DNA from: Coffea arabica
Taxonomy: Eukaryota > Streptophyta > Magnoliopsida > Gentianales > Rubiaceae
Length of the DNA: 64,000 nt
Reading direction: 5' to 3'
Assembly (NCBI RefSeq): GCF_036785885.1
Contig: NC_092323.1
Span: 9,804,501-9,868,500, forward strand
Numbering within the stretch: position 1 is the stretch's first letter; every line of letters starts with the position of its first letter. This document shows positions 23,679 through 35,380 of this stretch, piece after piece. The notes beneath the pieces were generated by a model. The model was not told the DNA's origin. It made no database searches and worked only from the letters and a program-made list of their open reading frames with translations. The position numbers were made by a program, and so were the translations under genes.

Positions 23679-24820
23679 TGGGCTTTCAAGGGTATGGAAT
23701 TTGACATTTTGAAGGTGGTTTTTACAAAGGAATTTTTTGGGCCTATTTGATGGAAGCGCAGATTAGCTATTTGAGCAAAGGTTTGTTAATTTGTTCATTT
23801 ATTTGAAATTGTTAAAGGTTTTATTTCTAATTTACTATTTTCCTAGATTTAATATTTAATATTTTTGTTATGTGATTTGCAAATTTATGTTACATATGCT
23901 TAACAATATAATTACTTAGACTAGATTTATGGTTTGTTCAACAAATTTCTCCTTATATGTTATCATCAGCTCGAGTGCGATTAATATTGTGTTGTATAAA
24001 ATATAACGGTTTTAATCTTATATTTAACTTTTGATATCATATAAAATAGGAATAAAAGGTGTTCTTAATGGTAAAATGATTTACTTTTAATGCTATAGAT
24101 CATTAGTTACAGTAGCATAAATTTGTTTAACTAATTAGTGACACTGTAGGTATTTAACAAATCTAATTTGATAATTGTACTTGTTATGGTATTTTCTATT
24201 TTGTAGTAAGTTTTTCATATTTTTTGAAAATTTTTATGTGCTGTAACGTGCATATCATCTGATATCCAACCGACATGTCACGACGGATATGGAACAACCG
24301 CAATCACGACATGAGACCTGCGACGGCGAACCATGTATCCAAGGGTCCAGAAAAGCCAGAAACCTTTAAAGATGAATTTGAAATCATGTCAGATATCTAG
24401 AGCTGGAAAACCAGGCTGAAATGCAATGATGGATGCAATCTAGTTGCTACTTTGGATGCAAGAGACGACGAGAGAATTATCTGAAGCAACTTTTGAACTC
24501 TGTGGATGACATCGATATAATTCTTCAAGAAATGCTGCAAATTTTCACTTCCTATGCAAAGATATTATGCCTTTTCAGCTTCAATATTTCACGAACTTGA
24601 ATGCTTACGAAAGAGAAAACCAAGAAAACTAAACTGGAGAGAAATTCTACTTAGAAAAGTTCTTATGTACATGTGCCCCCCAATCCTTGAAATTGGACAG
24701 TGAATGCAAATAATCCTCAGAAGAACATAGGATTCAAATCTACCCAGTTGGCAACTCAAGTACCAAAATAACCCTTTACAAACATACAAGCAAACCTTCT
24801 CTCTTTCTCTAAAACACACA
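23679..24820. other. Spacer and kinase 3' UTR
   Basis: AT-rich from 23680 to about 24250 with no coding signal. The last 200-300 bases before 24824 should be the 3' UTR of the minus-strand kinase gene. Confidence 0.55.
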
Positions 24821-24823
24821 ATG

Positions 24824-27226
24824 TTATAATGGGTAATGGCAAATCATGCTAACATCATAGTCTAAGCTGAATTCATTTGCCCCTGTGACCTTGTCCTCAT
24901 CCATGCTTATACTTATCTCCTCAGCAATGCCTCTTAGATTCTTTGCAGCAGCATCCATGTTAATGCTGTGCTCGAAACACGTCAAACTCGAACTCCGGAA
25001 AGAGTGACTATCTATGTCTACATGAAATTTTTGAAGTCCAATTCCATCTATGCTTATGGAACTTTGAGAATGACCATTGTCAATCGATCCGCGATCCCGA
25101 TAACCAGTTGATCCACTACGGAATCCTGATAGTTCCTCGGAATACAATGAAGATTGTTTAGGTATAAAGATTTCTACTGAATCAAGAGCTGTCTCTAGTT
25201 CTTGCCACACTTGAGTCATTGTAGGCCTCTCTTTCGGCATCTCCACCACACATCTTAATCCAAGTTGTCCCATCTTCAACATTATCTCCATGTTACATTC
25301 CTCTAGTAGAATATTTGCATCTATGATTTCGTCAACTCTTCCTCTCTCCAGGCTAGACCTCGCCTGCACTTTTGGAAGAAAAAAAGATCATTCCATTTCT
25401 TCTTTCTCACTCGATCATATCTGGATAATGCATGTGTTGGTGCAAAATACACAAAAATCAGCGCGGACAGCATGATTGCAACAAAAATAAGGACCAAAAG
25501 GGGCACTTGTATGTAATGCTGGTATTCACGTTTATTCTACATAATAAGATAGCCGGATCTTTTACTTACCCAATCAACAACATGAATATTAGGGTGTTTT
25601 CTAGATGAATCGACTGCAGGTCTAGCAGTAACAAGTTGCAGAAGAATGACACCGAAGCTATAAACATCGGTAAAAGGACTTAAATGGAAGCTTGCACAGT
25701 AGGCAGGGTCAAGGTACCCTGGTGTCCCTTTAATCTGACTGCTTACATGTGATTGATCCCCCACAGGACCTGATTTAACAAGGCCAAAATCTGAGACCTT
25801 AGCCTCAAAATTCTCGCTTACTAAGATGTTACTTGGTTTTATATCTCGATGGATTATACTTGGCTTTACTCCTTCATGCAGATGAGCTATCCCTACAAAA
25901 TTAAGCAGATGATGCAGTTTAGGAATTGACCCCTTCTTGTACTTTTTATCATTGAACTGTAAAAAGAGCTCTCGTTAGAACTCACCCTTGGCTGCTCCAA
26001 TTGCTATATTTACTCTTTGCCTCCAAGTTAAGCTCTTTCCTCCCCTTCCTGTAACAGCAATCATATATTCATTAAGAATATTCATGTACATTATGACAAA
26101 AAGTAACTTCAAAAAAATTTTTTTTTTTGAGTTACTGAGATTTGACTAATACCCAAACAAGTGTTACAGAATACAAGGGGTATGCCCCTGGCACCAACAC
26201 TAATTCAATCCATGGTAGGATTAACAACAAAACACCCACCCAAATCTAACACAATCCCAACTTAAAATCCAACACAAGTTATACAACAATAGAAGATCAT
26301 TAACGAAAATCATGGTATGTTAGTAACCAAGACATCTTAGGTTCAAAACTTACCCATGATATAATCAAGTAATGAACCATTGCTGACATATTCATAGACC
26401 ATTATCTTTTCTGCTCTTGATCCTGATGAAACGCAAGCTAATTAGACACTTGGTGCATGATACATCTATGTGCTGTTAGGTAAATATCTCATGTTTAGGT
26501 ACATCATCTTACAACATTAGTCTGCCTACGCAAGTAAAAATCAGACATTTATCGGTGTTATAGTTTACCAGCTTGCTCGCAGAACCCTACCAGACCAACA
26601 AGGTTCTCGTGCTTCACTTTTGAAATCAACCTGACCTCTGTTTCACAAACAAACCTATAGTGAATCAGTTTTACAAATCGGATGGAAAACTATGTGGCTA
26701 TGAAAGAAATAAATGGTATAGCACAAGTTATGGAGCGTTGCCATTTCTAAATTCCTCGATGCTTGTGCATGACGAAGGATGAAGCTTTTTGATTGCCAAT
26801 ACTCCCTCGGCTTCAAACGATCCTCTATATACATTTCCAAATGCGCCAGTACCAACCAAGCAATCTTGGCTAAAATTATTAGTTGCCTTCTGTAGTTCTT
26901 CTAACTGAAATCTTCTTGACCACATCTTTCCCGCAACCAGCTTACCTAAACATTGCCAAGAACTGGCTCAGCCTTTTCGCGTTGAACATGCCTTAGAATC
27001 TTATCAAACATAACATAAGACTAATTGACTTACCTTTGCCGTTTTGTCGTAACTTACAGCCTGCATAAAGCTTCCTCTTGTAACAAATAATCAACCAGCC
27101 AATCACAAATACGGCAACAATAACTATGATAATCCCTCCCCATACATGTTTGCGCGCAAGAAATGAACCACGATTTTCAGTTTGTGCAGGTGCTAAAGCA
27201 GGCAAAGATGGTGTTTTTTCTGCCAT
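24824..27226 (-). CDS. Membrane-anchored receptor-like Ser/Thr kinase
   Basis: Seven exons (27226-27034, 26945-26742, 26637-26569, 26422-26354, 26048-25986, 25892-25570, 25363-24824) join to 486 residues. A short N-terminal outer part is followed by a transmembrane segment (GGIIIVIVAVFVIGWLIIC, about 30-48) and a complete kinase domain. Key residues: P-loop GTGAFGNV (96-103), Lys in AIKK (117), HRDIKPSN (214-221), DFG (234-236), GTPGYLDPAY and the subdomain XI ERPTM. It is an RD kinase and looks catalytically competent. The C-terminal tail of about 110 residues is Ser-rich and unlike anything I recall. Intron 2 uses a GC donor. The ATG at 27226 is the first in frame, but the frame is open for about 50 bases upstream, so another N-terminal exon is possible. 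Ligand and precise family are unknown. Confidence 0.85.
26118..26300 (-). mobile_element. Possible retroposon in kinase intron 4
   Basis: A T-run at 26118-26128 followed by non-coding sequence (gagttactgagatttgacta) looks like the poly(A) end of a short minus-strand retroposon. No target-site duplication was found, so this is weak. Confidence 0.3.
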
Positions 27227-27900
27227 GATGCGTTGATATCGTTTCCCAATTAGAAAAATGGCATGAAATCCAACTCGTAAGTTTTAATTCTTGCAAGTCT
27301 ATTCGTTAAAACTACTACTGAGTTTACTCTCTTCTGTATATTAATTACTCGCTCTTTCAAATGAGCAGTAGCATTATTTGATTCCTCTTTTGCAACAGCT
27401 GATTGACTAATTAAGAAGCAATCAAGCAGAAGAAACAAAGAAACATAAAGGCAGATATATGGGGTGGGGGGAGTTTAATCTCAGCCGGCTACCCTCAACC
27501 TCAAGTTCAATTGTCGCAGTCCAGTCTCATCTCTGACTCGGTCACTGAATTCTTCTCTCCAGACGGCACACCAGGACAAGGAAGCATGCAATCAAACAAT
27601 TATTTTCCATAAAGAAGAAGAAAACAAACCTACTCTTAATTCAATAATTCTAAAGATAGTTCAGCCAACTGGTTAATCAACTTCGTGCATTTTCTCAGAC
27701 ATGAAACAGGATACAGCTTGCATGCAAACTGGCTTGGCAGAGGATATTGTTTTATGAAGTAAAACAAGTAGGATGGCCTGTTTCCTCTAGCGGAGATCAT
27801 TTCTGCTTTTCTTCTTGATGACAAAAAGAGGGGGCAGAGGCGACCAGCAATAGCTCCCATGGTTGTAGACAGGGAAACAAAGGGAGAATCAGAAAAGTAC
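27227..27900 (-). other. Kinase upstream region with open frames
   Basis: On the minus strand an ATG at 27860 opens a 74-codon frame (MGAIAGRLCPLFLSS...). A later frame without an ATG (about 27470 to 27250) reads hydrophobic LFLLLDCFLISQSAVA, then KEESNNATAHLKERVI, and stops in a different frame from the kinase. The second looks like a signal peptide plus a short outer segment. Either these are upstream frames in a long 5' leader, or the kinase once had, or has through splicing I cannot resolve, a longer extracellular part. Confidence 0.4.
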
Positions 27901-28342
27901 CGAATTTTATTTATTTAGCAAGTAAACTTCAACAAAGAACAAAATACGACTTTGGCAAATTTGTCCATGCATACAAATTTTCTAATATTACAAGATTAGG
28001 AGCTTGAAAACGATCCATAATAGTCATAATTTCTTAATCTGTTACTTCAGTATATCGTTCAATTTTTTAAACGAGACATCATAAATATTTCTACTACATT
28101 AAGTTTTTATGTTTCTTAATAGTTCCATTGAGCTCTAAACAGCCTTTCAATTGACGGTCTTGTGAATCATTAATTTCTTTGGTTTTAAATTCAATGAATC
28201 ATACAAAATACAGAAGCCGATCATGATGAACTAGAAAAAGCCATCAACCTTGGATGTCATCCCCCTCGTTTATTTTCAACCGAAGATAATGACCAGTTCT
28301 TTTTGAAGAAAGAGGTAATCCCTCGGACTTTATCAAAGTATC

Positions 28343-28827
28343 TAATAGCTAGTTTGGGAGGATGGAAATGAAAAGAAAAGAAGAGAAATGATAATTTAGA
28401 AAAGAAAAGAAAGGATCAAAGTTTCTATCTAAGTTGTTTGGGAGTTTTAAAAAAGAAAAGAAAGTGAGTAATTTTCCTTTGTTTGGGAGTTGAATGCAAA
28501 GGAAAGGAAAAGATACTTAAACAAATTATTTTATAAATATGCCCTTTCTATAAACAAATGTGAGAGGGATTCATCAGGTATTAAAATGTTTTGTATAGGA
28601 TTTTAAGGGTAATTTGGTCATATTAAAAAATTTACTTAAACTTCTGTCCGTTCCTTCCCTTTCCGCCCAATGTTGGGCGGAAAGTTTTCCAAAAGATGTA
28701 GGGCGGTGGAATCTTTTCTATTCTTTTCTTTTCCTTCTCATTTTAACTCCCAAACAATGGAAAAACTTTCTTATCTCTTCAAAACCTTTCTTTTCTTTTC
28801 ATTTCTATCCTCCCAAACTAGCTATAA
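28343..28827. mobile_element. Tourist/PIF-Harbinger-like MITE (479 bp)
   Basis: Element 28346-28824 is flanked by TAA duplications (28343-28345 and 28825-28827) and has perfect 18-bp terminal inverted repeats, TAGCTAGTTTGGGAGGAT. The left half is purine-rich (gaaaagaaaag) and the right half pyrimidine-rich. It shares the GTTTGGGAG word and base-composition layout with the element at 10768. No transposase. Confidence 0.85.
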
Positions 28828-29493
28828 GTCTCTCTATTAATTAACAGTTTGGGCGCCTACCAGGCCCTCGTTAGTAGGGTTTGAAGGGTTTGAGGTGTTA
28901 ATTTCTTTAAAAAGTCATTAATTAATTAAAAGCACATACTCCTTCCGTCGCTCCCATTTGAGGTGTTAATTTCTTTAAAAAGTATAGGTAATTTGAGAAG
29001 GAAAGTGTCTAAAGACAGAGGATTATATTAATTGTGAATGTGTATTAATATAGTAAGTTAGGTGTCATTGATTAATTAAAAAGCACATGCTTCTTCTGTA
29101 CAGTCCAAATTACAGTTCACTTTCTAATTGAAGAATATAATTAACTTATAATTTCTCTAAAATAACCTATTTTGTTATCAATGACTATAACCTATCTTAT
29201 TTATTAATTGTTTGGATTCATGCCTTGAACCGTACAACTTTTCGTAGTACAATTGTTGTAATTAATGTAAAAGTATAGTAATTAGTTATACTCCTAATAT
29301 TAATGTAAGGGTATTTTAAGAAAATAGTAGGTTAGATTTACTCTTCCGACAAAGTTAACTAAATTTTCTTAAATTATGTTAAAAAAAATAAAATTATCAA
29401 AGTGGGACAAAAAGAGCATTTATTTTGGTTGCCAAATGACTATGAACCACGCAACTTTCACCCCAAAACTTCTCTATCTCCCCTATTCAGTAA
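28828..29493. other. AT-rich spacer with local repeats
   Basis: ggtgttaatttctttaaaaa occurs twice (about 28896 and 28963), and gattaattaaaa-plus-gcacat occurs twice. The words actccttccgtcgctccca at about 28938 resemble a Stowaway-type MITE end, but no partner end was found. Confidence 0.5.
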
Positions 29494-30989
29494 TTCTTGT
29501 AAGGGAAATTTGCCAAAGTGGTCCCTAACATTTATCAAAAACACTTTTTTATTCCTTTACATATAAAATCAGCCAGAATGGTCCTTCACATTTAAATTGT
29601 GAGCCAATGTAGTCCTATTGCTCGTTTTTGCTCATTTCTCCGGCTAAAAATAGCACGCCCCTCTCACATGGTCGTATTTTTAGGGGCAAAATCGGAAACA
29701 CATTTCATTACCCGTTGAAAGTAAAAGGAATAGACAACCACCAAAATACACATTTCACCTTTGGCTCTCAAAGTTTCAAGAAACCCTAAATTGCATCCCC
29801 GAATTAACAAGCATTACTTGGAAATGTACTGCTGATGATGACGACGGCAAACCTGTAAGGTGTGATTGAGAAATAATCAAAAATTTGGCCAGAAATTCGT
29901 GAAGAAAATAAAAAAGATGCAGAACGAATCGGGAAATGGGACTTCACAATGGGTTTCTTGAAACTGCTGTTGGCTGTTGAATAAGTATGTGTATTTAGCT
30001 CGAATCTCATTTTTCAGCATTCCACTGCTATTGGCGTTTGCTAAATTCTGATTTTTTTTCGAAGGATCTTTTAGTTTCATGCCCTTTTATATATATATAT
30101 ATCTAGCAGCAGAAGAGATGTCTGTGGCGGCTTCGGCTGCTGCTGCTGCTGTTGGGGCTGGAGCGGTCGCCTTGTTCAGACTAAAAGGTTGCCTTCTTCC
30201 CCCTCCACCTCCTCCTGTTCTTGTCTTCTACCGAGCTTTTGCACCATTTCCATACCGATACCACTTCGCTTCTTATTCTACTTCTACTTTGCTTTCACAA
30301 GAAGCAGCAGCTGCTGCTTCTCATCTTCCACGCTCACATGCCGCCAATACCTCCTCCAGTGTGGTGGAAATTCTTGAACAGAAGGGCCTGCTGGAATCTC
30401 TCACCAGCGATAGTCTCAGGTCCATCTGCTCCTCCTTTGCCCCTAACCAACCACCTCTTCGAGTCTACTGTGGTTTCAACCCCACCGTCGACAGCCTCCA
30501 CCTCGGCAATCTCCTTGGCATTATTGTTCTCTCTTGGTTCCTTCGCTGCGGTCACCGTGCTGTTGCCCTCATTGGGGGAGCCACCGGCCGCATAGGTGAC
30601 CCTTCTGGCAAGAGTTCCGAAAGGCCTGAACTTGACCTTGAAACCCTCCAGAAGAACATTTCTGGGATTTTCGCCACCATTCGGGGATGCAATTTAGGGT
30701 TTCTTGAAACTTTGAGATCCAAAAGTGAAATGTGTATTTTGGTGGTTGTCCATTCCTTTTACTTTCAACGGGTAATGAAATGTGTTTCCGGTTTTGCCCC
30801 TAAAAATACGACCATGTGAGAGGGGCGTGCTATTTTTAGTCGGAGAAATGAGCAAAAACGAGCAATAGGACCACATTGGCTCACAATTTAAATGTGAAGG
30901 ACCATTCTGGCTGATTTTATATGTAAAGGACTAAAAAAGTATTTTTGGTAAATATTAGGGACCAATTTGATAAATTTCCCTTCTTGTAA
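29494..30989. mobile_element. Pack-MULE 2: Mutator-like element carrying an organellar TyrRS gene fragment
   Basis: Element 29503-30980 (1478 bp) is flanked by perfect 9-bp target-site duplications, TTCTTGTAA at 29494-29502 and 30981-30989. Terminal inverted repeats of about 300 bp (29503-29803 and 30680-30980) begin GGGAAATTTGCCAAAGTGGT and, on the other strand, GGGAAATTTATCAAATTGGT. Between them lies host-derived coding DNA and about 300 bases of unassigned sequence; no transposase is present. Confidence 0.94.
30118..30819 (+). pseudogene. Captured 5' part of organellar tyrosyl-tRNA synthetase, chimeric ORF
   Basis: From ATG 30118 (an in-frame ATG also lies at 30079 beside a TA repeat) the frame encodes 233 residues. 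It starts with an Ala/Ser-rich, organelle-targeting-like leader, then the front of the class I catalytic domain: VYCGFNPTVDSLHLGNLLG (HLGN is the HIGH motif, at 30499-30510), RCGHRAVALIGGATGRIGDP and SGKSSERPELDLETLQKNIS. This is clearly the bacterial-type plant TyrRS (Arabidopsis At3g02660). Similarity stops at about 30680, where the MULE inverted repeat begins, and the last 46 residues and the stop are encoded by the TIR. KMSKS and the tRNA-binding domain are missing, so it cannot aminoacylate. Confidence 0.88.
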
Positions 30990-32873
30990 AAACAAAGACA
31001 GAGTTACATCCTCTGCAACACTTGCACGCATGATGGCTTCACAGGCATTCAAAAGATAGTGATGGAAATTGTATAGATTGTTTCAAAAGGAAACTCATAA
31101 TGGAGAAAAAAAAATTCAGAATTACAGATATCCTGAGGTCTGTAGATCACCGGTTAACTCCACCAAAAGGTAAATGATGAGGCATTAGAGATATAAATAA
31201 TAAATGAGTACTGCTACAACAGCTGTTCGTCGTCAGCTTCCGTTGTTTTTTGTGACAAGGTAACCTAAGATGAATCCGAAAGAGCCAAGACAAGCTAACG
31301 TAAGCCCAGGCCCAGCCTACTCGAATCATAATGGAGTTTGGGTTGCCGCCGTTTGGGGTTGGACCGTCGCAGGATTTTGAAGATTGATTCCACGGAAAAA
31401 GAGTACGTACTTGTTCTTTAAACTTGATGAAGCCAGAGACTTGGGCCTTAGAATGCGATATTTAACATCACAAGTGCGGATCCTTTATTCTTGTCTTTTA
31501 CTTTCTCTGGACCAAACGTGTGCTCATAGTTAAACACTTTTCCACCAGCAAAAGAATTTGTCAAAATAAAATAGAAAAACCAGATAATGCTATTTATAAA
31601 TCGATCAATCTAAAAGACAAAACCTCAGCCTTATGCTACAATTAAGGTCAATTTCATGTTAGCTCCGCTAGATTAAGCTTTTATTATTAATTATTATTAT
31701 CATTATTATATCACATGTGATGTAACCCACAATTATGAGATCAATACAACAAAATTACAACTAACCCATGCAAATTATAGCTCCTTCAACATACAAGTCA
31801 ACTAACCTCCATTTGCTCAAAAAGGGCAAAAAAAATCCATTACTAGTAAGACAACTACTACTAGCATAAGTTAGAAAAAAACTCGCAAGTTTTGAGACTC
31901 GAACCGGAATCTTTTAGATTTTGAGGTCCTAATTTTGATATGTATTCTTGGAGAAGTAACTTATACTACATGATAACCAACAGAATTGAGGTCAAACGTA
32001 TGGAAACATCGAAATCATGAGATTGGGATTTTCCCTAATTTGGATCGAATTGCCCAGTTCGTGCTCAAGAAGCTTCATTTCGCAAGTTAAGACTAATCCT
32101 TTCGTGTTGTACACTTTGGTGCAATTTGAAACTTATCAACAATGACGAGTGAATTGACTTTATAAGTTGCAACTCCTTCAACCTTCTTCTGACAAAGACC
32201 ATCTTCATATGTGGGCTTAAAGAAGCTGATGTAGGACTAGGATGTGTAAAATAATCTGTACCACGTAGCATTTCCCATTTCTTGTATTTGGATTTAATGT
32301 ATTTCATACTCATAAAATGATTTTGTTTGGTGTTGGACGGTATAATTCATAATTTGAATTTTTCAACAAGTTTAATAAAATATGTACACTAGTTTTCAAA
32401 TGCATTCCAATTCCTATCCAACTTAACAAGGGGATGATGTATGTATTACCATCACGTTTGATTCCAAATGCTTAGGATACCTGCTTCGGTTTTCTTGTTA
32501 AGCCAATAAGCCAAAGACCTTGAGCATATCTGCCGACACAGATTTGGACAAGCCATCATCATTCCGAAGTTCAGACTTCAGACATGAAAAACTCAACATC
32601 TAAATGTAACTCTTACCCTCTTAGACAAGTGTCATACATGTCTGTCTTTGATGTGGGTAGTTATGAGCTAATGGCAGATGTACCGAATCTGATGTACTGA
32701 ATTTTTATCCCCCATTTTCCACTATTTTCTTGTTTGAAAAATACGTTTGGATGGATTCGACTCCGATCATCATTATGAACCAGAGCATGTCTAGATGAGA
32801 TTATAAGTCGCTTATAAGGGCTCTTACATATCGCTTATTAATACAATTGTCACTATTGTTATTATTATTATAA
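30990..32873. other. Non-coding spacer
   Basis: No gene or complete element recognised. A minus-strand frame near 31147-31329 has no family signature. Confidence 0.55.
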
Positions 32874-33385
32874 AACCCGATAAGGATATGCAACGAATTC
32901 GAATTCAACAATTCGGAAGTTTGAATTAGGAATTTTTCGAAAATTTGGCAGCAGAATTACCGATCGAATTCGATTTCGAATTCACCAGTTCCGAATTCGA
33001 TTTTGATTCAGTAAATTCGAAATTCACCGAATTCGGAAACCCTTTTTCCCTTTTTTTTTTCCTTTTTTGTTAGATGTATATAATATAAATTTTATATTAC
33101 ATATATTATAAAAAATATTATTATTATATATAATATATATTATAAAACGAAATTGAAATCGGAAATTTCAATTTCGATTTCCGATTTCGAAATATGAATT
33201 CGAAATCGAAAATTTCGATTTAAAAAACTCTATTACCGAATTCGAACCAAATTCGCATAATTCGAAATCAGAAATTCCAATTTAAGTGTCGAATTCCGAA
33301 TTACCAATTTTGAAAAATTCAAATTCAATTCGAATTCGATCGGTAAATCAAAATTTTTCGATTTTTCACACTCCCAGAACTCGAT
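32874..33385. mobile_element. AATTCG-rich fold-back hAT-type MITE (about 496 bp)
   Basis: The stretch 32882-33377 is made of degenerate gaattcga/tttcgaaat words in mirror order. taccgatcgaattcga on the left pairs with tcgaattcgatcggta on the right around an AT core (33080-33140). The right terminus cgatttttcacactcccag reads ctgggagtgtgaaaaatcg in reverse, like hAT ends; the left terminus aaggatatgcaacg is eroded. Flanks AACCCGAT (32874-32881) and AACTCGAT (33378-33385) match at 7 of 8 bases. Confidence 0.68.
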
Positions 33386-33489
33386 GCCTAGTGCTTCTTA
33401 GTCCTCTTTTGTTTTTTTGGGGGGTGGGGGGGGGTGTATAATTTTTGACAACACATCTTTCTCTACCAAGATTTTTATTAGATTAACGA

Positions 33490-33640
33490 ACCTTTGATAG
33501 TTCAAGTGGTTAAGTGGGTGCTAAGCATGTTACTCTTTGCATTGCAGCTAGAAATAGTTATAAAGTCCTTGTACGCTTACTAAGGTGAAAATACAGGTCT
33601 CTTCAAATAACACAATTCTGATGATTTCTTCGCTGCGGAA
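33490..33640 (+). mobile_element. Possible tRNA-derived SINE
   Basis: tagttcaagtggttaagtgg at about 33499 resembles a pol III A box of a tRNA-derived SINE. The downstream B box is degenerate and no end or duplication could be fixed. Confidence 0.3.
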
Positions 33641-35380
33641 TTCAATCAAGGGCCGCCCTGCCAGTACAAGAGGTCCCCAAAATAAATTCCTGTTTGGATG
33701 CATCGTGTATCATCTTGGGCAGGTGTGGAATAAACTAGAGATACAAGACTAACAAAATTATGGAAACATCTACGTTCAAATTTATGACTACCACAATTTC
33801 AACGATTGCTGTAAAAATCACATTCACAATCAATTGACTTAACCATTCATAAGTTAGTCCCAACATCATCTTTAATGAGCCATGCATACACCTCAAAAAA
33901 AAAGTCCCTAGTGACTGCTGTACTGTGGGCAACCTACAACATTTTGCAGACTGCAATTGGTGAGGATGTCAGAGAATTGGAAGGAAAATCCAGGTTCATC
34001 TCATTTCCTGTAGTAATATGGTGGAAATTTCAAAGATGTTAGTTTTTTTTTTCTCACAAATGATCAAGAACACACGCACACAGTTAGATAACACTCGGAG
34101 AACACAAAAGATGTTAGATTAACACGAAAGATGTTAGTTATTCTCACATCTTTTATCTCCACTCTCTGACTTTCAAATAAAGAAAAAACCTTCTCCTTCC
34201 TTGCAAAGGAGGCTTGAAACCCTTTCAGGATTGAGTTGCTTAGCATACAGCACAAAAATTATCATAAGCTATTGTAACATTCTTTGGTCAGGTAGGACTC
34301 TAGTGTCAGAATTTGGTAGCTGTGCTTCAAACGAGTTTGAAAGTCTACTGTTCATGGCAGTCATAGTAATACACAATCTTTAACTAATCTAAAAACCATA
34401 AGTCCTTTTATCAAGCAAATAGTAGTGCTTTGAAAGTAACAGGTTTCAAAATATATGAGAATCCTATCAAACTTGCTCCTGGGGATACTTATCGTCAAAT
34501 CCAATTCAACACTCCAAACTTAAACCTAAAAGGACGATATAGAAGAAAGAAACAATAATAGTCTTTTAACTTGACTGACCCAATAATTTACGTTGGCCTA
34601 CACGGATGTCTTCTTTCAATCCTAACATAGGGAGTAAATAAGCTTGTCCCCAGCTCCCAATTAAATGTAAACAACCAACAACAATTACAGATGCATTTGT
34701 ATCAGGGTCCCAGTTCCAGTGGCTCATAATTGCATCTGGTCGGTGTTGCTCACTTCTCTGGCACTAAAGAGTGACAGGCAGATAACAAGACCAGGAAAGT
34801 TCTCAAGGGCTTGCCTCATATGCAGGCACGAAGGCCATACCCTATAGGAGGACGAGTACTCCCCAAATTAGCTGTAGGTAAAAAATTGATCTCCTGTACT
34901 TGAAATGATAAGTTCGCCTAGTACAGTGCGTTGAAGACCGAATATGGGTTATATCCCTCGGCCAAGAACACTCACAAAGTGGTCCTGATGACCTTATGGG
35001 ACAGGAACAAACACACAAACAACCCCCACCCAAAAACACCAAAAACAAAAGATTTGAGACCATAAACATGCCCTTGATTCCTGCTTCCTAATCATGCTCA
35101 AGACGACTCTTTCTACATCTTTAAGACAGAAATTTTGACATGAAAAGTGATATGAGATTTTGATCAAAACATCACATGACGAGAAAGCACTAGGGAATCA
35201 GATCACTATCATAAACCTCAAAATTTTTTTACAAGACTGATGATCAAGTACAAGACTGAACTAAGCGTGACAAACTCGTGCTAATTACATGTGGCTGTTT
35301 GGAAAAATGGTATAACTGAGGGTTTAATTGAATAAATAGAAACCCTATATACTAATGTATAATTTACAAGAACAGAAAGT
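33641..35380. other. Spacer and RING gene 3' flank
   Basis: No gene seen. A short duplicated word, aaagatgttag, recurs three times at 34034-34140. The stretch just before 35381 should be the 3' UTR of the RING gene. Confidence 0.5.

Noticed and set aside
28938-28957. Stowaway MITE end actccttccgtcgctccca
   Set aside because: No matching inverted end or TA duplication found within reach, so an element could not be delimited.
29804-30080. Minus-strand frames between left TIR and TyrRS fragment in Pack-MULE 2
   Set aside because: No recognisable family; could be captured intron or leader sequence, but nothing supports a gene.
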